Part shown: piece by piece, positions 26,169 to 35,027 of the stretch
Layout of the letters: each line of letters opens with the position of its first letter
Position numbering within the stretch: position 1 is the first letter of the stretch
Origin: Desulfarculales bacterium
GTDB lineage: Bacteria; Desulfobacterota; Desulfarculia; Desulfarculales; Desulfarculaceae
Assembly: GCA_031267815.1 (NCBI GenBank)
Contig: JAIRYI010000017.1
Span: 1-46,469 of the forward strand
DNA: 46,469 bases
Reading direction: 5' to 3'
The notes under the pieces: generated by a model
Databases searched by the model: none
What the model saw: only the letters and a program-made list of their open reading frames with translations
What the model was told of the DNA's origin: nothing
Made by a program: the position numbers and the translations under genes

Positions 26169-26663
26169 ATGAAAAAACTGGTCTTTGCTTTTGCGCTTGT
26201 TTTCTTTGCGTCCGCCATGTCCGCCTGCGTACACATTGCTTACGGTCCATCCGATTATGTTGGTGACGCTGAGTACGTCCAATCTGTTCAGGCTGTAGTA
26301 GACAGCACGGAAGCCATCAAATTCACGGACAAGGCGTACATGTTGGCGAATACGGCTCAGCCGGGGCCCGCACAAACTTGGGGGGTCTTCGGAACGGTGG
26401 CAGTCACGGATAAAACCCTGTATTTCCTCTATTGGAATCAGAATGCCAACGCTTTTGATGTATTAAGAAAACTGCCGGTTACCGGCATAGTCAATATTAA
26501 TCATATTTCCAGCATATGGGGGCCTGGGGACTATCTTTCCGTTGAAGATAAAAACCACCGTTTCGACCTGTTTTCTTGTTATGAAATGTATTCTACAGCT
26601 AATTTGGCCGAAAAAAACCGCGAATTGCTGAATTACCTCAACGCGGTCAGAAACGCCAGATGA
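26169..26663 (+). CDS. Putative lipoprotein with PH/GRAM-like region
   Basis: 164 aa. The N-terminus MKKLVFAFALVFFASAMSAC is a signal peptide with an approximate lipobox (AMSA-C), so lipidation at Cys20 is likely but not certain. The body is beta-rich (TWGVFGTVAVTDKTLYFLYW, VTGIVNINHISSIWGPGDYLSV), which resembles a GRAM or bacterial PH-type domain. The ribosome-binding site is GCGAAGGG before the ATG. It ends about 54 bases from the convergent hybrid kinase gene. Function unknown; probably an envelope protein. Confidence 0.65.
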   Translation: MKKLVFAFALVFFASAMSACVHIAYGPSDYVGDAEYVQSVQAVVDSTEAIKFTDKAYMLANTAQPGPAQTWGVFGTVAVTDKTLYFLYWNQNANAFDVLRKLPVTGIVNINHISSIWGPGDYLSVEDKNHRFDLFSCYEMYSTANLAEKNRELLNYLNAVRNAR

Positions 26664-26716
26664 CCAGAGTCATATGCGGACTTGCCGCGAACGAAGAGAC
26701 CGGATTTATTCCCGCT

Positions 26717-28861
26717 CTACCCACCCTTTATTGAGAGGCCGGGAACCTGCGGCAAATATTTACGGAGCGTGACCAGTACGTTTTTTATGTCCAGGGGCTT
26801 GCCCACATGGTCGTTCATGCCGGCGGCAAGGCATTTTTCTATATCTTCACGGAACACATTGGCGGTCATAGCCACAATGGGAATGCTCCGCGCGCCGGGA
26901 GCGTCAAGGGCCCGTATGCTGCGGGTAGCTTCGTATCCGTCCATTTCCGGCATTTGCACATCCATAAAAATCATATCATATTTTTCGGGCGCGGCCTTGA
27001 ATATATTTACCGCTTCCACTCCGTTTTCCGCGCAATCAATTGCAAGTAAAGTGGGCCTGAGCAAGGCGAGTACAATTTCCCGGTTAATCTTCACATCTTC
27101 AACCAGCAGTATGGTGCAGCCCGCAAAGCAGTTATTATGCTTTTCCGGCTCCGCCTCTTCCTTGCTCAGGATCGTGCCGGCGCCCAGATATTCGCTGATG
27201 CAATTGGATATGTCAGAGGGGAAAAGCGGTTTGGGCAGAAATTTGTCCACGCCGGCGTTTTTGGCTCTGTCTTCTATTATCCCCCATTCTGTAGCGGATA
27301 TCATAATGATAATAGCTTTATCCGAACGTTTGCTTCTTATCCGGCGGGAGAGTTCAATGCCGTCCATCCCCGGCATGTTCCAGTCAATAAAATATATGTC
27401 ATAGTCTCCGTTTCGGTCTATCTGGGCGCAGGCGTCCTCCCCGCCGGCGGCCACATCGCAGGTTATGCCGATGCGCTGGGCTATATCCAGAAAATATTCC
27501 CGTATTTCCGGCGCGTCATCCACCGCGAGCATGCGTATACTGTTCCAGTTAACGCCGGGATTCAATCCGGCGCGATATTCTTCCTCGCCCCGCCGCGCTT
27601 GGATGGTGAAGATAAATTTGGAACCCTCGCCGGTTTCGGATTCCACCCATATTTTGCCGCCCATCAGTTCGACAATCCGTTTGGAGATTGCAAGGCCCAG
27701 GCCGGTGCCGCCGAATTTGCGGGCGGTGCCGCTTTCAGCCTGCTGAAAAGAAGTAAACAGACGGGCCTGTTGCTCCCGGCTGACGCCGATACCCGTATCC
27801 GTAACCGTGAATTGGATGGCGCACAGGCCGTTTTCTTCGTGCAGCAAACTGGTGTCAAGGCGCACAGCGCCGCGCTCCGGCGTAAATTTAACCGCGTTGG
27901 AGAGCAGATTGGTAATCACCTGGGACAGGCGCTGATCGTCGCCGACCAGAATCCGCGGAATATTTTTGTCTATGTTAACAATAAAATGCTGCCGTTTCTC
28001 CTCCACCCGAAAATTGATGACGTTCACCATCTTGCGGAGCATGTCTTCAAAATTGAAATTTATGAATGAGAGATCAAACTTATTGGCTTCAATCTTGGAC
28101 ATGTCCAGTATGTCGTTGATGACGCCGAGCAGATGGGTGGAAGCGTTTTCTATTTTATCCAGGCAGTAATTTTTTTTTTCAACATCAGCAGACGCTTTGG
28201 CTATGGTGGTCATCCCTATGATGGCGTTCATCGGGGTACGGATTTCATGGCTCATGTTGGAAAGAAAATCGCTTTTGGCCATATTGGCCTGTTCGGCTCT
28301 TTCCTGGGCGTTGCGGATTTCAGTTATGTCATGAAACATCATGACCGAACTGTGAAAATTTATGTCGGCGCGGTGCATAGGGGTAAAATGAATCATGTAT
28401 TTGCGCGGGTCGCCGCCGCTCATGTCGATTGTGTCTTCAAACGTCAGCGGCCTTTTATCTCTTATGGCGGCGGCCAACATATCCTTTATCTTGTCAACCC
28501 ATTCGCGGCCGGCAAAAGCGCCGAAAACTTCGCTGAACAGCCGGCCGTTGATAAGCCCGAAACCCGCGATGCGGGCTCGCTCCAGAAAAGCGGTGGTGCA
28601 ATAGACAAAACGCCCGTCTTGGTCAAACAGTATGATGATGTCGGGGCTGTTTTCCAGCAAGAGCTGGAGGTATCTCTCCTGCTTCTGCTTTTCCACCTCC
28701 CGCATGGAATTTATATTATCCATTGAGGCCGCCACCGCTTTGTTGCGGTCCAGAGTGTTTTGCAGGCGGTTCAACTGGCGGGAGAGTTTTATATTCTCTT
28801 TTTGCAGCGCTTCAAGTTGCTGCCGCAATATTTCTGTTTCCTGCCGCGGATTTTCTGCCAT
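26717..28861 (-). CDS. PAS hybrid histidine kinase with two receiver domains
   Basis: 714 aa. An N-terminal coiled coil (residues 1-60) precedes a PAS domain (about 62-180, LLENSPDIIILFDQDGRFVY). The HisKA box FLSNMSHEIRTPMNAIIGM places the phospho-acceptor at His205. The HATPase domain follows with NLLSNAVKFTPE, DTGIGVS and GGTGLGLAISKRIVELMGG. Two receivers come next: one at about 438-560 (AVDDAP, FIDWNMPGMDG, KPLF) and one at about 585-705 (LLVEDVKINREI, FMDVQMPEMDG, MTAN, KPLD); both keep the aspartate pocket and lysine. There are no membrane segments and no Hpt domain, so a separate phosphotransfer protein is required. It lies 27 bases downstream of a FIST gene on the same strand, which suggests FIST input to this kinase. 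Confidence 0.92.
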   Translation of the reverse strand: MAENPRQETEILRQQLEALQKENIKLSRQLNRLQNTLDRNKAVAASMDNINSMREVEKQKQERYLQLLLENSPDIIILFDQDGRFVYCTTAFLERARIAGFGLINGRLFSEVFGAFAGREWVDKIKDMLAAAIRDKRPLTFEDTIDMSGGDPRKYMIHFTPMHRADINFHSSVMMFHDITEIRNAQERAEQANMAKSDFLSNMSHEIRTPMNAIIGMTTIAKASADVEKKNYCLDKIENASTHLLGVINDILDMSKIEANKFDLSFINFNFEDMLRKMVNVINFRVEEKRQHFIVNIDKNIPRILVGDDQRLSQVITNLLSNAVKFTPERGAVRLDTSLLHEENGLCAIQFTVTDTGIGVSREQQARLFTSFQQAESGTARKFGGTGLGLAISKRIVELMGGKIWVESETGEGSKFIFTIQARRGEEEYRAGLNPGVNWNSIRMLAVDDAPEIREYFLDIAQRIGITCDVAAGGEDACAQIDRNGDYDIYFIDWNMPGMDGIELSRRIRSKRSDKAIIIMISATEWGIIEDRAKNAGVDKFLPKPLFPSDISNCISEYLGAGTILSKEEAEPEKHNNCFAGCTILLVEDVKINREIVLALLRPTLLAIDCAENGVEAVNIFKAAPEKYDMIFMDVQMPEMDGYEATRSIRALDAPGARSIPIVAMTANVFREDIEKCLAAGMNDHVGKPLDIKNVLVTLRKYLPQVPGLSIKGG

Positions 28862-28888
28862 GAGGATATCCCTGATATCAAAACGCGA

Positions 28889-30052
28889 TTAAAAAACGAC
28901 CAGCGTATAGGTCAGATTGTGGAAGCGGTTGACGGTCTGATGTTGTTCGTTATAAACCGGGCAGATTTCCCCGCCGCTGTAGATCAGCATAAAAGGGATT
29001 TTCCGGCCGATGAGTTCGATGGTCCTGGTAATTTCATCTTCTGAATTCGGGCTGAGGACCAGACTCCGGGTAAAGCAAGGTATGATCAGGATGCCGTTGG
29101 CGCCGTTTTTTTCGGCGTCTTCCAGAGCCTGGCGGATAGTTTTTTCCGCGGTTTCGATGACGCTGTTGTAATCCACCTCGGCAAATACAATGGATGCGCC
29201 GACCGGCATTTCCCCGCCGCAATACGCGCCCTCAGGGGTGATGGCGTACATGCTCATGGCTACCGGTTTGGTGCCGTCGCCATAGTCAACCATAAAGGGC
29301 AAGGTCGTCACCGCGGCCAGACCGTTGTCATGCACACCGACAGTCGCCAGATATTCGAGCAGCGGCATATTGTTGACTCTTTTCAGCAGGTAGCCGTCAG
29401 ATTCGGTGACAATAGCCGCCTGTTTCTGAATATTCTTCTCTGAGATTGCGGTTACAAAAAAACGGGGATTAATGTCTCCGTGCATAAGCAGCAGGGCGAT
29501 TTTATACTGATGGCTCTCTCCGTTCAGGAAAGTGCGGCTGTTTTCATAGATCAGCGAAGTGTCATTAGACAGAGTGCCGAATATCGGCGTTTCCCCGCTG
29601 ATCTCAGCAAGCTGTTTCATTATGTATTCCCCGCTGACGTCAGTCATGATAGGCCCGAGCAGAAAAATGAGCGCGGGATCGCCGGCAAGTTGGGCGCGCG
29701 CCTGGCGGTAGGCCTCTGTGACCGGCCCCGCAATATTATCTTTGCCGACAGGAGCGGAAAACGAGGTGGAAAAAGTCACCTCATCGCTGGTTAGAACAGT
29801 AAGGCTCAATTGTTCCATGCTGCCATGCTCATTAATTGAGCTGCCTGTAACAGTGCATCCCACAACATCAAAAGGCAGGCGCTCACAAAGCGCGCTGATT
29901 ACCCCGGTCTCAATAAATTCATAGTAGCAGGCTATAATGCCCACAGAATTTTTGAGCAGTTTTCCCTCAAGATCAATCTGACTCAGAATTTCCCGCACCG
30001 CCGCTTCCGGGTCGTCAATTTCCGATGTGCAGGCGTTTAGCAATTTAATCAT
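28889..30052 (-). CDS. FIST-domain sensory protein (NosP-like)
   Basis: 387 aa from ATG 30052, chosen because GGAGGG sits 7 bases upstream; the frame extends a further 20 codons. It has an N-terminal FIST domain (VGIIACYYEFIETGVISAL, VVGCTVTGSSINEHG, FLLGPIMTDVSGEYIMKQL) and a C-terminal FIST_C domain (GTKPVAMSMYAITPEGAYCGGEMPVG, ILIIPCFTRSLVL, IPFMLIYSGGEICPV). FIST proteins are intracellular ligand sensors. Some (NosP) bind haem and nitric oxide and control a histidine kinase encoded next door. Here the next gene is a hybrid kinase, the NosP/NahK arrangement. Whether this one binds haem cannot be read from the sequence. Confidence 0.88.
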   Translation of the reverse strand: MIKLLNACTSEIDDPEAAVREILSQIDLEGKLLKNSVGIIACYYEFIETGVISALCERLPFDVVGCTVTGSSINEHGSMEQLSLTVLTSDEVTFSTSFSAPVGKDNIAGPVTEAYRQARAQLAGDPALIFLLGPIMTDVSGEYIMKQLAEISGETPIFGTLSNDTSLIYENSRTFLNGESHQYKIALLLMHGDINPRFFVTAISEKNIQKQAAIVTESDGYLLKRVNNMPLLEYLATVGVHDNGLAAVTTLPFMVDYGDGTKPVAMSMYAITPEGAYCGGEMPVGASIVFAEVDYNSVIETAEKTIRQALEDAEKNGANGILIIPCFTRSLVLSPNSEDEITRTIELIGRKIPFMLIYSGGEICPVYNEQHQTVNRFHNLTYTLVVF

Positions 30053-30356
30053 GACGGGCCCTCCATAATAGAATAACCGGCAATAAATTTTAATAAATTT
30101 GACGCTTCGCAACTTTTACCACAGCGAAGGCCGGCATGCAAGGAAAGATGGAAGAATAGGCCCGTTTACTTGGATCACTGGGAAATTTCCGTCCCAGCGC
30201 GCCGCTTGGGGGTTTCCGCCGGCCGAAAAAAGCTTTGCAGAAAATTCGCGCTCAAAGCTATTCAGGGTAATGTTTTGTGCTAAAATAAACAGAGGGATTT
30301 TGGGATTCCGCCGGTCCGGCAAATATTATATCTTAACCGTAAATTCCAGGAGGGTT
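30053..30356. other. Divergent intergenic region
   Basis: About 300 bases separate two divergent genes, the FIST gene on minus and an exported protein on plus. No gene or strong consensus promoter is evident. TAAAAT near 30282 is a possible -10 box for the plus gene. Confidence 0.4.
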
Positions 30357-30974
30357 ATGCGCAGTTTCGCGGTGATAATGGCGTTTATTTTATTGGGGGC
30401 GGCCTCCGCTCCGGCGGCGGGAGACAACCAGTCTTTACTGCAAGGATTTTACGGCGCGGCCTGGGGCAGTTCGGTAAACAGTTTCCCCGGGCCTTACGAA
30501 GTGCTGGAACGGAAAAGCGATGATTTGTTCCCCTGTCCCACTCCCAATCCGATAGGTGAAAATTGTTTTCTCGACCGCTTGAGCGGAGTCATGATTGAAA
30601 AGCCGTTTATGGGCAATCTGGCTCGCGTCACCGTGCTGAGCCCGCGCAATCCTCTGGTTATAAGCGGGGTAAGAGTCGATAAAATCCGTTACGTATATTA
30701 TAAAGACCGTCTCACCATGATTTATCTGGATCAGAGCTATATAGCTCCCCTGCTGGTGGCGTTGCGGCGCGATCTGGGCACACCCAGCTACCATAAGGAT
30801 GACGTCACCGCCTGGTTTAGCAGCAGCGCTACTCTGGAACAGCAGGTGACCGGCAGACAGGACCAGCCGGCGGAAGAAGCGGCGGTGTTATGCGATGTCT
30901 CCAAACGCCAGGTTATGGCAGTACACGGCAAGTGGTATTTTGAGATGACCCGGATTAATGTCAATGGGGATTAA
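30357..30974 (+). CDS. Exported protein of unknown function
   Basis: 205 aa from ATG 30357, preceded by AGGAGGG. The frame is open further upstream, but the Shine-Dalgarno site and the signal peptide (MRSFAVIMAFILLGAASAPAAG) fix the start. The mature part is soluble, with no domain that I recognise; it contains FYGAAWGSSVNSFPG near the mature N-terminus and a few cysteines that could form a disulfide (FPCPTPNPIGENC). Probably periplasmic. It stands alone before the rpmH operon. Confidence 0.65.
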   Translation: MRSFAVIMAFILLGAASAPAAGDNQSLLQGFYGAAWGSSVNSFPGPYEVLERKSDDLFPCPTPNPIGENCFLDRLSGVMIEKPFMGNLARVTVLSPRNPLVISGVRVDKIRYVYYKDRLTMIYLDQSYIAPLLVALRRDLGTPSYHKDDVTAWFSSSATLEQQVTGRQDQPAEEAAVLCDVSKRQVMAVHGKWYFEMTRINVNGD

Positions 30975-31073
30975 AGGAGCGTTTTTCAGCCGCCGGGGAG
31001 CAAAGGCGAAAGAACAGGCCCTCCGTTCAAGGATCCGCCGGTTCCGTCTTGCCGGCAAAGACGCATAAATTGT

Positions 31074-31102
31074 TTGACATTATGCTCCCGCCATGGTTAA
31101 AT
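31074..31102 (+). promoter_or_regulatory. Sigma-70 promoter of the rpmH operon
   Basis: TTGACA (31074-31079) and TTAAAT (31097-31102) are separated by 17 bases. The predicted start is about 100 bases upstream of rpmH, leaving a leader of that length. Confidence 0.65.
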
Positions 31103-31211
31103 AACGATTTTGATCAGTTTAACTGAAGGCCCTGCCGCCCTCCGCCCTGGAGGCTTCGGCGCGGTGTATTGTCAATAACTTGAAATTGTTACTTTATTAG
31201 GATACACGGTT

Positions 31212-31346
31212 ATGAAACGCACTTATCAGCCCAGTAATCTCAAGCGCGCCCGTACCCATGGCTTTTTAGTCCGCAGCCGTACCCGGAACGGTAAAGCGGT
31301 GCTGGCCCGGCGCCGGGCCAAAGGGCGCAAACGCCTGGCGGTATAA
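31212..31346 (+). CDS. rpmH: 50S ribosomal protein L34
   Basis: 44 aa, the standard length: [18 protein letters not shown], then [19 protein letters not shown], which is nearly invariant among bacteria. AGGA lies about 10 bases before the ATG. A basic protein of the large ribosomal subunit. The rnpA start is 5 bases after the stop. Confidence 0.98.
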   Translation: MKRTYQPSNLKRARTHGFLVRSRTRNGKAVLARRRAKGRKRLAV

Positions 31347-31351
31347 CAGCG

Positions 31352-31690
31352 ATGGCGGGCCAGACTTTCCCCAAAGCAAACCGTCTGCGCCGGCGGCCGG
31401 AGTTTGTAGCGGCCCAGCAATATGAGCGGCGGCGGAAAAGGGAAGGCCTGATTTTTCTTTTGCGGCCCAACCCGGTCGCGGTCACCCGTTTGGGAATAAC
31501 CGTAACCCGCCGGAGCCAGCCTCTGGCGGTGCGGCGCAACCGGGCGCGCCGCCTGCTTCGGGAGGCTTTCCGCCTTAACTATGGCCTGTTGCCCCAAGGC
31601 TGGGATCTGTTGGTGATTGTAACTAAAGAGGCATTGGGTTTAACTCTGCCCCAAGCCGGGAAGGCAATATTATGGGCCATGGGCCGCTGA
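31352..31690 (+). CDS. rnpA: Ribonuclease P protein component
   Basis: 112 aa, basic. It begins with FPKANRLRRRPEFVAAQQ, which contacts pre-tRNA leader, and carries the conserved RNR box (VRRNRARRLLREAFR) that binds the catalytic RNA, then GWDLLVIVTKEA. It assists RNase P RNA in 5' maturation of tRNAs. It overlaps the next gene by 19 bases. Confidence 0.95.
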   Translation: MAGQTFPKANRLRRRPEFVAAQQYERRRKREGLIFLLRPNPVAVTRLGITVTRRSQPLAVRRNRARRLLREAFRLNYGLLPQGWDLLVIVTKEALGLTLPQAGKAILWAMGR

Positions 31691-31920
31691 CGTCCTGCGG
31701 CTTTCCGGTTAAAGCCCTGCTGGTGTTGCTCCGTGTTTATCAATGGGTCATCAGCCCTGTTCTTGCCGCCTTGGGAGCGCGCTGCCGTTTTTATCCCACC
31801 TGCTCCCAATATGCCATGGATGCGCTGCGCCTGTACGGCCCGGCCCGGGGGATGTTAAAGACCGTAAAACGCCTGGCCAAATGCCATCCCTGGCATCCCG
31901 GCGGCTTTGACCCGGCCTGA
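31672..31920 (+). CDS. yidD: Membrane protein insertion efficiency factor YidD
   Basis: 82 aa with the family core LLRVYQWVISPVLAALGARCRFYPTCSQYAMDAL and the terminal CHPWHPGGFDPA. YidD is a small, inner-membrane-associated protein that promotes YidC-dependent insertion. The ATG overlaps the end of rnpA, the usual order in this operon; later starts are possible because the N-terminal 10 residues are not conserved. Confidence 0.93.
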   Translation: MGHGPLTSCGFPVKALLVLLRVYQWVISPVLAALGARCRFYPTCSQYAMDALRLYGPARGMLKTVKRLAKCHPWHPGGFDPA

Positions 31921-31960
31921 GCCGGTTAAAATTATTATAAATTGAGGATGTTATATCTTT

Positions 31961-33586
31961 ATGGATAACAAACGCTTATTTGCAGCCATTTTTTTATCTC
32001 TGGCCGTACTGGTCGGATACCAGATGCTGTCCGCGCCGGTCCAGACTCCTCCGCCTCCCTCCCCGCCGGCCGCGGCGCCTCAGCCCTCCCAGGGGACAGA
32101 GCAGGCGGCGCCCCCGATGAATACGGAAAGAGGAAGCGGCCTCTCCCAGGAGAATCAGGCCAGAGAAATACGGGTGGACACGCCCTTGTACACCGCCGTG
32201 TTTACCGAACGGGGCGGGGCTTTGCGTGCGGTGATCCTTAAAGAATACGCCTCGGTGGTCAACGGCCCCAAGGGCTATCCGGCTCTGGATTTAAAAGGCC
32301 AGGATCCGTTGTCGCTCAGGCTCAACCTAATCAATTACGATTCCAATTTGGAAAATAAAATTTTCAGCGCCAGTTCCGCCGCGCTCAATGTGGATTCCAG
32401 CCGCAAGGAGGCCTCTCTCAGCTTTACTTACGAATACGGCGGGGTGCAAGTTGTCCGGACTTATACTTTTCGCGCCGATTCCTATGCTTTCCAGCATAAT
32501 ATCCAGGTCAGCAACAATACCGGTTTGAATCTTGAGATGACCCCGGAGCTTACCCTGACTCACGGGGTTATCGAAGTCTCGTCTTATACTTACGCCCTGG
32601 TGGGAGAGGCTGTGTATCTTAACGGAAGCTATACGGAAGTGGCGCACGGCGATATGAACAGCGGCAAGGTGGAATCGGGGTCGGTGGATTTTGTCTCTCT
32701 CAATGTGCCTTATTTTTTAGGCGTCATGGTTCCGGAGACCCAGACCGGGGCCATGCGCTCGGTGCGCAGTTCCGCTAGCGAAACCGTTATGCAAAGCACT
32801 TTGGTGGAGCCGACCCTGCTTGTTGAGAGCGGAGGCCGGGCGGAAGACAATTTCCTGATTTTCTACGGGCCGCAGAATATCGACCTGCTGGAACCCTTGG
32901 GATATAATCTGGCCGCGGCGGTCAATTTCGGCTGGTTCGATCTGATCGCCAAACCCATGCTCTCCGCTATCAAAATAATATATGAATATACCGCCAACTA
33001 TGGGCTGGCCATAATTATAGTGACTTTTATAGTCAAACTGCTTTTTTGGCCTTTGACCAGGTCCAGCTACAAATCCATGAAACGGATGCAGCAGATTCAG
33101 CCTCAGGTGGCCAAATTGAAAGAGAAGTTTGGCTCCAACAAACAGCTCCTCAACAAGGAAGTGATGAGCCTTTATAAAAATAACCGGGTAAATCCCATGG
33201 GCGGCTGCGCGCCCATTCTGATTCAGATCCCGGTGTTTTTCGCCTTTTATAAAGTGCTGGGCACAGCTACGGAACTGCGCCACGCTCCTTTTATGCTCTG
33301 GATTAACGACCTCTCCGCTCCTGACCGGCTGCGGATCGGTTTTGAAATCCCCTGGGTGGGGGACGGCCTCCCCATTCTCACCCTGCTCATGGGAGCATCC
33401 ATGTTTATTCAGCAGAAGATGACCCCGACCACCGGCGACGCCGCCCAGCGCCGCCTGATGATGATTATGCCGGTAATTTTCACCATAATGTTTATAAATT
33501 TCCCTTCCGGGCTGGTGCTGTACTGGTTCACCAATAATTTGCTGTCCATTCTGCAGCAGGTGCTGGTGCTGCGCGGCAAAAATTAG
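31961..33586 (+). CDS. yidC: Membrane protein insertase YidC
   Basis: 541 aa, Gram-negative type. An N-terminal anchor (LFAAIFLSLAVLVGYQML) is followed by a Pro-rich linker and the large periplasmic domain (about 70-330). The conserved insertase core begins at YGLAIIIVTFIVKLLFWPLTRSSYKSMKRMQ and contains PMGGCAPILIQIPVFFAFYKVL and the final FPSGLVLYWFTNNLLSILQQ. It inserts or folds inner-membrane proteins alone or with SecYEG. The gene order rpmH-rnpA-yidD-yidC is conserved. The usual followers (jag/khpB, mnmE) are absent and nadK comes next. Confidence 0.96.
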   Translation: MDNKRLFAAIFLSLAVLVGYQMLSAPVQTPPPPSPPAAAPQPSQGTEQAAPPMNTERGSGLSQENQAREIRVDTPLYTAVFTERGGALRAVILKEYASVVNGPKGYPALDLKGQDPLSLRLNLINYDSNLENKIFSASSAALNVDSSRKEASLSFTYEYGGVQVVRTYTFRADSYAFQHNIQVSNNTGLNLEMTPELTLTHGVIEVSSYTYALVGEAVYLNGSYTEVAHGDMNSGKVESGSVDFVSLNVPYFLGVMVPETQTGAMRSVRSSASETVMQSTLVEPTLLVESGGRAEDNFLIFYGPQNIDLLEPLGYNLAAAVNFGWFDLIAKPMLSAIKIIYEYTANYGLAIIIVTFIVKLLFWPLTRSSYKSMKRMQQIQPQVAKLKEKFGSNKQLLNKEVMSLYKNNRVNPMGGCAPILIQIPVFFAFYKVLGTATELRHAPFMLWINDLSAPDRLRIGFEIPWVGDGLPILTLLMGASMFIQQKMTPTTGDAAQRRLMMIMPVIFTIMFINFPSGLVLYWFTNNLLSILQQVLVLRGKN

Positions 33587-33642
33587 GCCCCCGCAACCTT
33601 AACGGCGATGAAATACGACTTAAGCGGCCGGCAGAGGACAGC

Positions 33643-34458
33643 GTGATTGCCATAGTATTCCGCGCTGAAACTAAAGGGGTTGCGGAATTGCTTCCTCATA
33701 TTCAGGAACGGTTGCGCCGGTTGCGCCGGGAATGTATTTTGGTGGAAAACAGCCAGGATAAATCCGGGACGCTGCCCGAGGGCGCCAGATGTATTTTGGC
33801 TTTGGGCGGGGACGGCACCATACTGGGAGCGGTGCGCCTGTGGTCCCAGGCGGCTTTACCCGACGAGGTGCCGATAATTGGAGTGAATTTGGGAGGCCTG
33901 GGCTTTCTCACTGCCCTCAACCCGGAAGAGCTGGATGTGGCCATGGAAGACATTGTGGCCGGCCGCATAAGCACTTCCGCCCGGACCCTGCTGGAAGTGC
34001 GGGTGGAAAGTGAGGTCAGGCAACTCAGTTTCATTGCCCTCAATGAGGCGGTGGTGACCAGGCCCAACCCCACCCATTTATTTACCCTGGAACTTATGGT
34101 CAACGGGCATACCCTGACTTATCTGCGCGCGGACGGCATAATTGTCGCCACGCCCACAGGTTCCAGCGCTTATAACCTGTCCGCCGGAGGGCCTATCTGC
34201 CATCCGGATTTGGAATGCCTGCTTGTCACCCCGGTGTCACCCTTCAATTTCAGCAACCGTCCTCTGCTTTTGCCTCCTCATATTCCCGTGAGCGTCAGAG
34301 CCGGCCGCGGCACCGGCATCCTGGTCTGCGACGGGCAGGTGGGCGCCTATATCGGCCCGGATGAAACAGTGCATATCAGAAAAGCGCGCCAGCGGGTGCG
34401 GCTGGCCATGACCCAGGATTACTTTGATATTTTACGCCGTAAGCTCAAATGGGGATAA
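33643..34458 (+). CDS. nadK: NAD kinase
   Basis: 271 aa from a GTG at 33643 with AGAGGA before it. The family motifs are present in order: LALGGDGTIL at residues 53-62, the ATP/NAD pocket GVNLGGLGFLTALN, LNEAVVTRPNPT and TPTGSSAYNLSAGGPICHPD. It phosphorylates NAD to NADP using ATP or polyphosphate, in the cytoplasm. It sits 56 bases after yidC on the same strand and could share its transcript. No anomalies. Confidence 0.95.
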   Translation: MIAIVFRAETKGVAELLPHIQERLRRLRRECILVENSQDKSGTLPEGARCILALGGDGTILGAVRLWSQAALPDEVPIIGVNLGGLGFLTALNPEELDVAMEDIVAGRISTSARTLLEVRVESEVRQLSFIALNEAVVTRPNPTHLFTLELMVNGHTLTYLRADGIIVATPTGSSAYNLSAGGPICHPDLECLLVTPVSPFNFSNRPLLLPPHIPVSVRAGRGTGILVCDGQVGAYIGPDETVHIRKARQRVRLAMTQDYFDILRRKLKWG

Positions 34459-34465
34459 AAATGAC

Positions 34466-34493
34466 TTGCCATAAACCCTCCCCGCGCTATAAT
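34466..34493 (+). promoter_or_regulatory. Promoter of tRNA-Arg
   Basis: TTGCCA (34466-34471) and a perfect TATAAT (34488-34493) are separated by 16 bases. The tRNA begins 24 bases after the -10 box. Confidence 0.6.
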
Positions 34494-34516
34494 TAGGGGG
34501 CAAATATTTCCGTTGC

Positions 34517-34593
34517 GCGCTCGTAGCTCAGCTGGACAGAGCACCGGACTACGAATCCGTAGGTCGCAAGTTCGAATCTTGCCGGGCGCGCCA
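34517..34593 (+). tRNA. tRNA-Arg (anticodon ACG)
   Basis: 77 nt. The acceptor is GCGCTCG paired with CGGGCGC, then G and an encoded CCA. The D arm is GCTC/GAGC, the anticodon loop CTACGAA gives ACG, and the T arm is GCAAG-TTCGAAT-CTTGC. The ACG anticodon is presumably read after A-to-I editing. Confidence 0.96.
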
Positions 34594-34602
34594 AATAAAT
34601 GA

Positions 34603-34711
34603 CTTGGGGGAGCAAAATAGAGGTAGCGCAAAATTACGAATACGAAAGCGGACGGGAAACACCGATGGCAGAACATTGAACTCCGGCGCGGGCAGATTAT
34701 CATCCCCCAAG
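34603..34711. repeat. Inverted 9-base repeat downstream of tRNA-Arg
   Basis: CTTGGGGGA (34603-34611) and TCCCCCAAG (34703-34711) bracket about 90 bases without a convincing gene. They may be remnant ends of an inserted element or a weak long-range hairpin. Confidence 0.3.
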
Positions 34712-34721
34712 GTCGGTTCTC

Positions 34722-35024
34722 TTAGGCTAACGATTCAAATCTACTTACTAATGGCACAATCTCTTTCAATTCTTGAGGACTATTATTTACGGCAACATCT
34801 AACTCATAAGCACTTTGCAAATTCAACCAAAACTGCGGCCCGGTGCCCAACAAAATCCCCAGGCGTATGGCAGTATCCGCAGTGACAGCTCTTTTGCCGG
34901 CTAGCAATTGGCTTATACGGTTAGCAGGCACACGAATTGCTCTTGCCAATTGAGTTGCGCTCATATTAAGAGCTTTCAATTCATCAGTCAAAATTTCACC
35001 GGGATGGATAGGTATTTTTGCCAT
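34722..35024 (-). CDS. higA: HigA-family antitoxin (XRE type)
   Basis: 100 aa: the family opening IHPGEILTDELKALN, then the Cro/C1 helix-turn-helix MSATQLARAIRVPANRISQLLAGKRAVTADTAIRL and the conserved FWLNLQSAYELDVA. HigA binds HigB and represses the shared promoter. The gene is intact, but the upstream toxin gene is truncated, so this is probably an orphan antitoxin that may still act as a DNA-binding regulator. The start is 3 bases after the higB-remnant stop. Confidence 0.88.
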   Translation of the reverse strand: MAKIPIHPGEILTDELKALNMSATQLARAIRVPANRISQLLAGKRAVTADTAIRLGILLGTGPQFWLNLQSAYELDVAVNNSPQELKEIVPLVSRFESLA

Positions 35025-35027
35025 AAC

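Noticed and set aside
27137-28069. 310-residue plus-strand frame opposite the hybrid kinase
   Set aside because: Shadow of the well-supported kinase gene; no ribosome-binding site or domain.
31226-31597. Arg-rich minus-strand frames over rpmH-rnpA
   Set aside because: Composition reflects the reverse of two basic conserved genes; no independent support.
34419-34703. Minus-strand frame encoding GAPGKIRTCDLRIRSPVL
   Set aside because: It is a translation across tRNA-Arg; this peptide is a recurrent annotation artefact.
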